A stretch of DNA of 35,947 nucleotides from an uncultured Caryophanales bacterium (GTDB lineage Bacteria > Bacillota_I > Bacilli_A > RF39 > UBA660): the NCBI GenBank assembly GCA_948433085.1, contig CAOJDP010000008.1, positions 1 through 35,947 on the forward strand, given 5' to 3'. Positions 23,554 through 31,681 of the stretch are shown piece by piece. The stretch's first letter is position 1. Each line of letters opens with the position of its first letter. Below the pieces are notes generated by a model. That model did not search any database, was not told the DNA's origin, and worked only from the letters and a program-made list of their open reading frames with translations. Position numbers and translations under genes: made by a program.

Positions 23554-26406
23554 CTACTCTATTATATAGGGATCCCCTTCTAAACCTGTTCCACTTACTA
23601 TAGTGACAGATTTCGTTAAAGCAAGAACTGGTTTCACTGCAAACTCTGTTTGAATATCCACAGTAGAAAGTGTTCCTGTCTCCGAAATATAGTAAATTAA
23701 ATCATCATACATTCCTGTTGCTGTTAAAAATGATTCATTTGTTTTTCCATATAATTCTGTTATAGATGGCAAACCGATTTTAGCCTCTACTTGATTTTTA
23801 TAAATATCCCTATAGTTATAATGTTCCCCATACGTTCCATTATACCATATCGCATTTACAAGTAAATGCTTATTTTTTAATTTGTCTAGGTAGGTATGAT
23901 TTAAATAATACGCGACAGAGCCTTCTTCATTAGGATTATATTGATTAGAAGAATTAGAAAATACACGCTTTACACTTTCCTTATCAATACGTAACACATC
24001 ATTTTTTATAATACGAATATCATTCTCATTAATCGCAGTAATACGCCATAAACATTCATCAAACTCGATATAATTCCCAATTTGAAAAGTATTATTTTCG
24101 TTTGTAATACGATAAGGATCTTGCTTAGTACCTATTCCACTTATCAAATTGACATCTGGTTTTAATGTAATAACAGGTCTCACACCATAAGCATTATATA
24201 ATTCATAAGTATTTGATTTAGAATTAATTCCACCTTCCACAAATACATACCAAACATGATTATCTAAAGAAGCATTACTAGTCCACCAATATTGCCCAAT
24301 ATTTAAGTAACCATTGTAAGCCAATGCCTCTTGGTATTCTTTAATACTTAATAATCCTACCTTATCCGATATCGTTTTATTGCACGTTAATGTTTTACCA
24401 TCCACTTCATCGATACAATAGTTACCTGTTTGTAAATATAAATCAGGATTTTCTAAAGAATGATAGAAAATTCCTGTATATTCTTCATCACTTGGATTTA
24501 ACCATTTTCTAATATAAGATTCTTCATATTTGTTATTTTTATAATTCCATACCATAGAGGTTTCGTTTTGATCTGTAATTAACACAATACTACCATCTTG
24601 GTTAATTCTCACAATTCTGAAATAACGTCCTGAATAATATACATAATTATTTTCTACCTTTCCCTTATAAATATATTGTTTTTGATCGAAATCGTAATAA
24701 AGACCATCCCCACTTGTGACTGGTTTTGTATGTGCAACAATTTGGTCATGTAAACGAACGATTTCCATCTGGCTATCATGCGCTAAATGATAATAATGCC
24801 AAAATCGATATCCATAGATTCCAAATAAACTTCCTATAAAAAGAAAAGAAATGATAAAAAAATAGAATGATAAATTTTTTTTATTTTTCCTTTTTCTTGT
24901 ACTTGGTTTGATTAATACTTTTCCGTCCATTTCGGGTGGGATTTCTAAAGAAAGTAAAGATAATATAGTTGGTGCAATGTCAGCTAATTTTCCATCTTTT
25001 AAAGTAATATTTTTTTTATTTATAATGAAAGGAACTAAACTTGTTGTATGTGATGTAATCTTGTTATCATTTTCATCTAACATAATTTCACAATTTCCAT
25101 GATCTGCAGTTACAATAAATACCCCATCTATTTCTTTCATTTTGTGATATAACTTTCCTAAGCAAGAATCAACAATTTCTAAACTTTGAATCGTCGCTTC
25201 CATATTCCCTGTATGTCCTAACATATCTCCGTTTGCAAAATTCAATATAATGAAATCATATAAATTTTCATCAATTTTTGATAATAAGGTATTTGTAATT
25301 TCTACTGCACTCATTGCTGGAGACAAATCATATGCTGCTACTTTAGGAGATGGAATTAAAATTCGATCACAATTTGGCAAATCCTTTTCTTCTCCTCCAT
25401 CAAAAAAGTAAGTAACATGTGCGTATTTTTCTGTTTCTGCAATACGTAATTGATGAAGACCTTGTTTGCTAATATATTCACCTAATGTATTTTCTAATTT
25501 TTCATTTATAAATGCAGGCTCAGAGATTACCTCTTTACTAACCGACATCATAGTCACTAACTTTAAATTAGGAATAAATTTACGTTTAAAACCTTTAAAT
25601 TTAGGATTCGTAAGAGCTGAAAATAATTCCCGTAAACGATCTGGTCTATAGTTAAAAACGAGTAACCCATCGCCTTTTTTAATACAGCCACTTTTATCTA
25701 ATATAGATGGTAAAATAAATTCATCCGTGATATTAGATGCATAACTCTGGTTTATTATTTCTTGATATGTATTATATTGTTCTCCTTGTCCTTTCACAAT
25801 TGCATTATATGCTTTTTGAATTCGGTCATAACGATTATCCCTATCCATTGCATAATATCTCCCACTTATGGTTGCGATTTTTCCAATTCCTGTTTCTTCT
25901 ATTTTTCTTTGCAATTGATCTAGATAAGTTAACGCAACATTGGTTAACGTATCCCTTCCATCTGTAAATATATGGAAGTATACATCTTGCATATTTTCTT
26001 GTTTACATAAATCAATAAGTGCCATTAAATGATCAATATGAGAATGAATTCCTCCATCACTTAATAATCCAAAGATTTGTAATCGAGAATTGTTTTGTTT
26101 AACATGTGCAATTACTTCTAGTATTTTTTTATTTTGAAAAAAAGTTTGATCTTTTATTTTTTGAGTAATAAACTGTAAAGGTTGATATACGATTCTACCA
26201 GAACCTATGTTTAAATGTCCAACTTCGCTATTTCCCATCTGTCCTTCTGGCAATCCTACATGCATCCCACTTGCTTGTAGATAGCTATGTGGATATGTTT
26301 CCCATAATTGATCAAAATTTGGGGTTTTTGCTTGAAGAAAGGCATTTCCATACCTACTTTTTCGCATTCCAACTCCATCTAATATACATAATAACATTGG
26401 TTTCAT
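23554..26406 (-). CDS. gpmI: Cofactor-independent phosphoglycerate mutase fused to a membrane-anchored ectodomain
   Basis: 950 aa in one uninterrupted frame. Residues 1-500 are a complete GpmI (3-phosphoglycerate to 2-phosphoglycerate): catalytic Ser60 in GNSEVGHLNIGSGR, DGRDT, YAMDRDNR, NYRPDR, NFANGDMLGHTG and TADHGNCE. Residues 502-511 are strongly basic, and 512-531 are a single membrane helix. About 415 residues follow with DUF6273-like traits: YYSGRYFRIVRINQDGSIVLIT, WWTSNASLDNHVWYVFVEGG, YGVRPVITLKPDVNLISG, with the marker SGxGxxxDPYxI twice (ISGIGTKQDPYRI, VSGTGLEGDPYII). Positive-inside topology puts the mutase in the cytoplasm and the C-terminal part outside. Ordinary GpmI is about 510 aa and soluble. 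ATG follows AGGAAG. Confidence 0.9.
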   Translation of the reverse strand: MKPMLLCILDGVGMRKSRYGNAFLQAKTPNFDQLWETYPHSYLQASGMHVGLPEGQMGNSEVGHLNIGSGRIVYQPLQFITQKIKDQTFFQNKKILEVIAHVKQNNSRLQIFGLLSDGGIHSHIDHLMALIDLCKQENMQDVYFHIFTDGRDTLTNVALTYLDQLQRKIEETGIGKIATISGRYYAMDRDNRYDRIQKAYNAIVKGQGEQYNTYQEIINQSYASNITDEFILPSILDKSGCIKKGDGLLVFNYRPDRLRELFSALTNPKFKGFKRKFIPNLKLVTMMSVSKEVISEPAFINEKLENTLGEYISKQGLHQLRIAETEKYAHVTYFFDGGEEKDLPNCDRILIPSPKVAAYDLSPAMSAVEITNTLLSKIDENLYDFIILNFANGDMLGHTGNMEATIQSLEIVDSCLGKLYHKMKEIDGVFIVTADHGNCEIMLDENDNKITSHTTSLVPFIINKKNITLKDGKLADIAPTILSLLSLEIPPEMDGKVLIKPSTRKRKNKKNLSFYFFIISFLFIGSLFGIYGYRFWHYYHLAHDSQMEIVRLHDQIVAHTKPVTSGDGLYYDFDQKQYIYKGKVENNYVYYSGRYFRIVRINQDGSIVLITDQNETSMVWNYKNNKYEESYIRKWLNPSDEEYTGIFYHSLENPDLYLQTGNYCIDEVDGKTLTCNKTISDKVGLLSIKEYQEALAYNGYLNIGQYWWTSNASLDNHVWYVFVEGGINSKSNTYELYNAYGVRPVITLKPDVNLISGIGTKQDPYRITNENNTFQIGNYIEFDECLWRITAINENDIRIIKNDVLRIDKESVKRVFSNSSNQYNPNEEGSVAYYLNHTYLDKLKNKHLLVNAIWYNGTYGEHYNYRDIYKNQVEAKIGLPSITELYGKTNESFLTATGMYDDLIYYISETGTLSTVDIQTEFAVKPVLALTKSVTIVSGTGLEGDPYIIE

Positions 26407-26553
26407 ACAGCCATCTTCCTTTCGATAAAATTAAGTATATATTGGCAAATTTTCAATAATCTATGCACAATAATACTCCTTTAATCTACTTTTCACATAT
26501 TATTATACAAAAAAAACATTATTTTTAAAAGTTGAAATGCTGTATTAGAGAAA

Positions 26554-26577
26554 TTTTTTACAGTTTCATGTAAAAAA
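26554..26577. terminator. Symmetric hairpin, possible terminator
   Basis: TTTTTTACA / TGTAAAAAA, a perfect 9-bp stem with a 6-nt loop and U-tracts in both directions. It lies in the 374-bp gap between the VanY gene and gpmI. Its best role is termination after the minus-strand VanY genes. Nothing else is seen in the gap. Confidence 0.5.
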
Positions 26578-26780
26578 GAATCTATTACAATCCTTCTACT
26601 AATGCTTTGAAAAAACTGTTATCTTCGATATTATCAAAATACACATATTTTCATTTATCATAATTTTCAAAAGTGCAAAACTTTTTAACAAAAAATTATT
26701 GATGTCTTTCCTGTATTTTTTCTCAAATCATACTTTACAATTGATTTTCCATATCTACATCCTTGAATCCTATGACAGTA

Positions 26781-27845
26781 TTATCTTACATAATAAGCAT
26801 AATATTCTTCATAAGTAAGTCCTGTCTCTTTGATTTTCGTTGCAGCTTCTACACCCACATAACGATAATGCCATGGCTCATAAATATATCCAGTAATATA
26901 TTCTTTTCCCTTAGGATATCTCAAAATAAACCCATACTCATGTGCATGTTCTTGTAACCACAAAAATTCTTTTGAACTTTCGAATGTATCAAAATTAGTA
27001 GTAGGACTAGTCACATCAAAGGCAAGACCCGTTTGATGTTCGGAATATCCAGGACGTGCAGAATAAGTATCAGCCGCTTTTTTGCCATCTTTTGCTACAT
27101 ATTTGTTATACAAATTTTGTTGTGTTTGATAACTACGATAAGGTGATTTAATATATAGTGTCAATCCTTGTTCCTTTGCCACTTCCCACATCTTTTTATA
27201 TTGTTCATAGACTGTATGATCCAAAGACAAATTTCTACCATATTTAGCTTCAATTGTTACTAAATTGTTTGGAACATAATCACTTGAAAGTTTATAATAT
27301 TTATTCACTAAAATTAAATAAGGATTTCTTAAATCTACTTCATAATCTTGTGTATAAAATTCAAAATCCAAATTACAATTTACAGCAGAAATAATGAAAC
27401 TTGCATCTTCATTTATATTTATTTGTTTATAATTTCGATACCTTTCTAAATAGTCATGAATGTAATATTCAGAGTGCATAAATACCAGTGTGTCCTCATC
27501 ATAAAAATTACTATAAAATTGATGATTGACAATCCACATAGTATCTGTTAAAGAAAGACCATAGGTTTTTGAAAGTTCAATATAATCCTTTAAGTTTTCT
27601 TCCTTAAATTCAGAAGAATTAAAATAATCATTTAAATCTTCTACATAATCTTCTTTTAAAAGATAATCTTGATTTTCTTTTGGCAATTCAGAAATTCGAT
27701 TTGCCATTTCTTCAGAATATCCTTTTGCTATATAAGGATTTTGAGATACGTTTGGTTGATTGATTGCATCTATATTTGCTTTCCATAAAAGAAGAAAAAT
27801 TACGAATGTAATTCCGATTCCCACGATAACCAATACTTTTTTCAT
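26781..27845 (-). CDS. VanY-type D-Ala-D-Ala carboxypeptidase, copy 1
   Basis: 354 aa. An N-terminal membrane anchor (VLVIVGIGITFVIFLLLW), then a spacer, then a VanY/DacB peptidase domain: SPYRSYQTQQNLYNKYV, GYSEHQTGLAFDV (zinc His and Asp) and YEPWHYRYVG (catalytic/zinc end). It trims D-Ala from peptidoglycan stem peptides outside the cell. The start is one base after the stop of the upstream VanY paralogue, with GAGGGA as RBS, so the two are translationally coupled. There are no vanHAX or vanRS genes nearby, so this is wall maturation rather than vancomycin resistance. Confidence 0.92.
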   Translation of the reverse strand: MKKVLVIVGIGITFVIFLLLWKANIDAINQPNVSQNPYIAKGYSEEMANRISELPKENQDYLLKEDYVEDLNDYFNSSEFKEENLKDYIELSKTYGLSLTDTMWIVNHQFYSNFYDEDTLVFMHSEYYIHDYLERYRNYKQININEDASFIISAVNCNLDFEFYTQDYEVDLRNPYLILVNKYYKLSSDYVPNNLVTIEAKYGRNLSLDHTVYEQYKKMWEVAKEQGLTLYIKSPYRSYQTQQNLYNKYVAKDGKKAADTYSARPGYSEHQTGLAFDVTSPTTNFDTFESSKEFLWLQEHAHEYGFILRYPKGKEYITGYIYEPWHYRYVGVEAATKIKETGLTYEEYYAYYVR

Positions 27846-27846
27846 A

Positions 27847-28806
27847 TTATCCCTCTATTTCTTTCTGATAATAAGCGTAGTATTCATCATAAGTAATGTT
27901 TAAATTATAAATCTTAGTTGCTACTTCCGTTCCAACATAACGATAATGCCAAGATTCATATGCATAACCTGTTATATCTTCTTTGTCTTTTGGATATCTT
28001 AAAATAAAACCATATTTATGCGCGTTTTTACTTAACCATTTAAATTCATTTGTATTTTCAAAGGTATTCATCCCACCACCTTCTCCACTTGTAATAATAT
28101 CTAATGTGAGCCCTGTTTGATGTTCAGAATATCCAGCACGAGCTGATACACTATCCGCCCATTCTATACCATTTTGTCTACGATATTTATTCCACAGTGA
28201 CTCTTGAAATTCATAATCACGATAAGCGGATGTAATAATTAATTTTAAGCCCTCTTCTTCTGCGGCTTTGTGCATTTGTAAAAATTGCTCATATACAATT
28301 TCACGAATTGCATTTTCTCCATAGGCATACCAGTTTTTGATATCAACAATATCTTTTGGTATAAAATCTTTATCTAAATAATGAAATTTATTTACCAAAA
28401 TTAAATTTTCATCTTTTAAATCGGTTTTAGTTTTTGTTACAAAATCTTTATCATAATATTCATGATCTGCACCTACATTAACGATGCTGACAACATGTGT
28501 AAAGTCTTCGTCTTTTTCTTGCTTTTGATAAGACAAATAACGTTCTAAATTATCAAATAAAAAATATTTTTCTTTGATAAACTTTATAATTGATTGGTTA
28601 TACTCCATACCAATAATTTGTTTGATTTGATTTGTTTCTAACTTTTGAATAACTGCGATTTCTTGCTTTTGATAACCCAATTTTTTTAATTGATAAGTAT
28701 TTGTACTTCTATAATTTATGTATCGAATTATAAATATTGCGAATACTATTACTAGTATTAGAGCGATTCCAACAATATAAACTTGTTTTTTAATTCTTCT
28801 TTTCAT
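27847..28806 (-). CDS. VanY-type D-Ala-D-Ala carboxypeptidase, copy 2
   Basis: 319 aa. Same layout as the downstream paralogue: an N-terminal anchor (IVGIALILVIVFAIFII) and a VanY domain with SAYRDYEFQESLWNKYR, GYSEHQTGLTLDI and YESWHYRYVG. Both end in a shared TYDEYYAYY-type tail. The frame opens at 28839, but AGGTG before ATG 28806 fixes the start. Tandem duplication followed by divergence is likely. The upstream gene on the other strand (28,869) is divergent, leaving about 60 bp for both promoters. Confidence 0.92.
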   Translation of the reverse strand: MKRRIKKQVYIVGIALILVIVFAIFIIRYINYRSTNTYQLKKLGYQKQEIAVIQKLETNQIKQIIGMEYNQSIIKFIKEKYFLFDNLERYLSYQKQEKDEDFTHVVSIVNVGADHEYYDKDFVTKTKTDLKDENLILVNKFHYLDKDFIPKDIVDIKNWYAYGENAIREIVYEQFLQMHKAAEEEGLKLIITSAYRDYEFQESLWNKYRRQNGIEWADSVSARAGYSEHQTGLTLDIITSGEGGGMNTFENTNEFKWLSKNAHKYGFILRYPKDKEDITGYAYESWHYRYVGTEVATKIYNLNITYDEYYAYYQKEIEG

Positions 28807-28868
28807 AGTATCACCTATTACTATTATAACCAATATCATTTAAAATTTCAAATGGAAAGGAAACTGTT

Positions 28869-29384
28869 ATGACATTATTTTTATTATGCCTTAAAATATT
28901 TTTTGTACGTATTATTGATGTTTCATTAGGAACTGTACGCACTTTAATTACTGTAAAAGGACGTACTTTGTTAGCAAGTTGTGTTGGTTTTATTGAGATA
29001 TTTGTATGGTTTGTTATTGTAAAAGAAGCCTTAAATACAACAGAAACGAGTATATGGATTGCCATTGCGTACTCACTAGGTTTTGCGACAGGGACTTATA
29101 TCGGTGGTTATTTATCCGATCGTTTTATCAAAGGTAATTTTGGAGTCCAGGTAGTGACTAGTAACAACAATCATAAATTAATTGACCAATTACGATTAGA
29201 AGGATATGCAGTTTCTGTCATTGATATAAAAGGTCAAGATAAAGCAAATGAAAAGTACATGTTGTTTATTGAAATACAAAAAAACAATTTTGAACATTTA
29301 AAAAATTTAATTCATTCAATCGACAAAAAAGCATTTATTGTGGTAAATGAAACAAAATATGTTCAAAATGGTTATATTAAATAA
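28869..29384 (+). CDS. UPF0316 (DUF5698/DUF2179) membrane protein
   Basis: 171 aa. Three membrane helices in the first 95 residues (LLCLKIFFVRIIDVSLGTVR, LLASCVGFIEIFVWFVIVKE, IAIAYSLGFATGTYIGGYLS), then a cytoplasmic DUF2179 domain (VQVVTSNNNHKLIDQLRLEG). This is the B. subtilis YebE-type UPF0316 layout; function unknown. Its stop abuts the stop of the convergent gene with no bases between. Confidence 0.88.
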   Translation: MTLFLLCLKIFFVRIIDVSLGTVRTLITVKGRTLLASCVGFIEIFVWFVIVKEALNTTETSIWIAIAYSLGFATGTYIGGYLSDRFIKGNFGVQVVTSNNNHKLIDQLRLEGYAVSVIDIKGQDKANEKYMLFIEIQKNNFEHLKNLIHSIDKKAFIVVNETKYVQNGYIK

Positions 29385-29879
29385 TTACAATTTGAAAAGA
29401 ATTGTACAACTAACATCAATGATAAATAATCCAATACAAATATAAGTAACCCACTTCGGAATTTTTTGAATCACTTTATCTATCCATGGTTTAAAAATAA
29501 AGATTAAAGCCATAGAAGCAAAGCCCCATACGAGTGCCATTTCCCATGCAATATAAGGTCCTATATGAAATTTTAATTTACTATAATCCCAAAATACATA
29601 ACCAAATAAAACTTCTATTAAAGTTCCACCAATCCATTCAATAAAGGTAAGTAAAACAGCACCAATTAGAAATACAGTTAATGCTTCTAATTTTTTAGAG
29701 GCATGATGTCTTTGAAATAAGGCATTGTAGCAAGCTGTAATTATAATACATCCGATTCCATAAACAGGTGTCCAAAAACCATATAAAATACCACTTTCAC
29801 CAGAATGCGCCATATAAACAAAAGTTTCTAATAAATGACCTAAGATAGAATATATAAAAAATACATTTATGTAATACAT
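29385..29879 (-). CDS. CmpB-type putative ABC-transporter membrane protein
   Basis: 164 aa, four or five membrane helices. YSILGHLLETFVYMAHSG, GFWTPVYGIGCIII, FIEWIGGTLIEVLFGYVFWD, YSKLKFHIGPYIAWEMALVW match the ABC_trans_CmpB family (PF06541), often annotated as putative ABC permease although transport is unproven. A TTG at 29906 would add 9 residues, but ATG 29879 has GGTG at a proper distance and is preferred. Between this gene and rplT (about 250 bp) there is only the operon terminator. Confidence 0.82.
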   Translation of the reverse strand: MYYINVFFIYSILGHLLETFVYMAHSGESGILYGFWTPVYGIGCIIITACYNALFQRHHASKKLEALTVFLIGAVLLTFIEWIGGTLIEVLFGYVFWDYSKLKFHIGPYIAWEMALVWGFASMALIFIFKPWIDKVIQKIPKWVTYICIGLFIIDVSCTILFKL

Positions 29880-30139
29880 AGAAATCACCAGTATTAATAT
29901 GTGCAACCTCTAAAAAAATAACCCCATTTGAACATTCGATTTTGACAGATAATCAAGTTTATTTATGATTCTGAATATTATTTTTAAAAAATTCTTTTCA
30001 TAATATCTTTAATGAATTTGTCTTTTTTCAACTTCGATACTGTTATATTTTAGATTGTATCCACCATATTTACAATAAATTTTTTTATTCTCTTACGTGA
30101 AACATATATTCATTTTGACACTATATTTTTTTGAAGAAA

Positions 30140-30171
30140 AAACCTCGTTTCTATCACTAAAAACGAGGTTT
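30140..30171 (-). terminator. Terminator of infC-rpmI-rplT
   Basis: AAACCTCGTTT / AAACGAGGTTT, a perfect 11-bp stem, followed on the minus strand by TTTTC. It is 12 bp after the rplT stop. Confidence 0.9.
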
Positions 30172-30183
30172 CTATCATCAAAA

Positions 30184-30714
30184 TTATTTTAAAGCATCTA
30201 ATAATTCTGCTTTTTTTAATGTGGAAACGTTTTCAATTCCTTTTGACTTTGCTACTTCACGTAATTCTGCAACTGTCATTTTAGAATAATCAATTTCACT
30301 TACAGTTTTTTCCAAATTTTCATTTTTCTTTTCTTCTTGTTTAGGTGTTGATACTTTTCCATTCAGTGCATCTTTTGCAATATTGACTAAATCTGAAAAA
30401 CTTGCAGGATTATCAATTGCAATCTCAGATAACATTTTACGATTTACTGTAACGCCTGCTTTATTCAAGCCATTAATAAATTTTGAATAACTAATATCAT
30501 TTTCTCTACAAGCGGCATTAATTCTTGTAATCCATAGTTTTCTAAAGTCTCTTTTCTTTTGTCTTCTATCTCTGTAAGCATAACTCAATGAATGCATTAC
30601 TTGTTCTTTCGCCGTTCTATATAATCTATGTTTACTTCCAAAGTATCCTTTGGCTTGGTCCATTACTTTTTTACGACGGGCACGATGTATTGTCCCACCT
30701 TTAACTCTTGCCAT
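30184..30714 (-). CDS. rplT: Ribosomal protein L20 with C-terminal Rho_N/SAP-like extension
   Basis: 176 aa. Residues 1-118 are a normal L20 ([60 protein letters not shown]), needed for 50S assembly and for autogenous control of its operon. L20 normally ends near residue 118. Here a charged linker (119-143) leads to residues 144-176, [20 protein letters not shown] then [13 protein letters not shown]. This is a Rho N-terminal/SAP-like helix-extension-helix motif seen in nucleic-acid-binding proteins. The extension is in frame with no break. ATG follows AGGAGG. Confidence 0.95.
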   Translation of the reverse strand: MARVKGGTIHRARRKKVMDQAKGYFGSKHRLYRTAKEQVMHSLSYAYRDRRQKKRDFRKLWITRINAACRENDISYSKFINGLNKAGVTVNRKMLSEIAIDNPASFSDLVNIAKDALNGKVSTPKQEEKKNENLEKTVSEIDYSKMTVAELREVAKSKGIENVSTLKKAELLDALK

Positions 30715-30732
30715 ATTATTCCTCCTTTAATA

Positions 30733-30927
30733 CTATTTTCCTAAGTTTGTTCTAATTCTTTTGTAATCTGATTGGCTCAATAATGATCCTTTTCTACTTT
30801 TACGATTAAAAGCAGCATTTTTCTTTCCTGTATTATGTCTTGACCCTGGAGTACCAATTTTAATTGTTCCACCAGGTCTAACTTTGCAAACTTTTGCTGT
30901 CCCCTTATGGGTTTTCATTTTTGGCAT
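30733..30927 (-). CDS. rpmI: Ribosomal protein L35
   Basis: 64 aa: MPKMKTHKGTAKVCKVRPGG, KKNAAFNRKSRKGSLLSQSD. Standard length and basic character for L35 of the large subunit. RBS AGGAGG. It lies 12 bp after infC and 18 bp before rplT in the conserved infC-rpmI-rplT order. Confidence 0.97.
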   Translation of the reverse strand: MPKMKTHKGTAKVCKVRPGGTIKIGTPGSRHNTGKKNAAFNRKSRKGSLLSQSDYKRIRTNLGK

Positions 30928-30939
30928 AAATATTTCCTC

Positions 30940-31467
30940 CTAACTCTCTTTGCTTGGCACTAGCATCATCGTCATAAAATAGCCTTCCATTTTCGGTTGT
31001 TGCTCTATTTCTGCAATATCTTTTACAGCTTCTGCAAATCTCACTAATACATCTTTACCTAATTCTTGGTGTGCCATTTGTCTTCCACGAAAACGAACTG
31101 ACACTTTAATTCTATGACCCTTTTCTAAATACTTCGATGCATTACGAACACGTGTATCAAAATCATGTACATCTATAGTTACGGATAAACGATACTCTTT
31201 GATTTCTAAATTCGCTTCTCTTTGTTTTTTCATATTTTCTTTTTGTTTCTTTTTACTCTCGTATTTGAATTTATTATAATCCATAATTTTACAAACCGGT
31301 GGAGTTGCAGTAGGACTCATCAAAACTAAATCAAAACCAGCATAACTAGCTAATGTAAGGGCATCTTTAATTGGTTTTACTCCAAGTTGTTCTCCATTTG
31401 GACCAATTACCATAACTTCTCTTGCACGTATTTGTTCGTTGATATACATATCTTTTTCTTTTGCGAT
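30940..31467 (-). CDS. infC: Translation initiation factor IF-3, ATC start
   Basis: 175 aa. IF3_N (INEQIRAREVMVIGPNGEQL) and IF3_C (LSVTIDVHDFDTRVRNASKY, HRIKVSVRFRGRQM) are complete; PTATPPVCKIMDYNKFKYE joins them. IF-3 binds the 30S subunit and rejects unusual start codons. The likely start is ATC (31465-31467), 8 nt after GGAGG, giving IAKEKDMYINEQ. This parallels the AUU-type starts of infC in other bacteria, through which IF-3 limits its own synthesis. An ATG at 31482 overlaps the RBS itself and is unlikely to be used. The gene is preceded by an L20-type leader. Confidence 0.93.
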   Translation of the reverse strand: MAKEKDMYINEQIRAREVMVIGPNGEQLGVKPIKDALTLASYAGFDLVLMSPTATPPVCKIMDYNKFKYESKKKQKENMKKQREANLEIKEYRLSVTIDVHDFDTRVRNASKYLEKGHRIKVSVRFRGRQMAHQELGKDVLVRFAEAVKDIAEIEQQPKMEGYFMTMMLVPSKES

Positions 31468-31482
31468 ACTTGACACCTCCAT

Positions 31483-31606
31483 AAAAAAGTGAATACATAA
31501 AAGTATCCACTTAAAAATCCCAATAAACTATAATTTTATTATTGGCATTTAACCCAAAGCTTCAGCAATCGGGTGAGAAGTGGACACTTCTGCTTTCCTT
31601 TTTTCT
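31483..31606 (-). ncRNA. L20 leader / infC attenuator
   Basis: The minus strand contains AAGTGGATAC-TTTTAT-GTATTCACTT-TTTTTT, a terminator ending just before the infC RBS (31483-31512). Upstream, GTGTCCACTT (31578-31587), itself part of a GAAGTG/CACTTC hairpin followed by CTCACCCG, is complementary to the terminator's 5' arm (AAGTGGATAC, with one G-U pair). Alternative pairing would therefore prevent the terminator. Position and parts agree with the Firmicutes L20 leader, where L20 protein promotes premature termination of its operon. Confidence 0.85.
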
Positions 31607-31612
31607 TTCTAT

Positions 31613-31641
31613 AGTATACATGGCTATTATATGTTTGTCAA
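31613..31641 (-). promoter_or_regulatory. Promoter of infC-rpmI-rplT
   Basis: Minus strand TTGACA (31636-31641), 17 nt, TATACT (31613-31618): an almost perfect housekeeping promoter in front of the leader. Confidence 0.9.
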
Positions 31642-31681
31642 TCATTTTTATACAAAATATAGAAACTTCTATTTTGCATAC

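Noticed and set aside
26781-28806. Vancomycin-resistance cluster
   Set aside because: Only VanY-type peptidases are present; no VanHAX ligase set or VanRS regulators.
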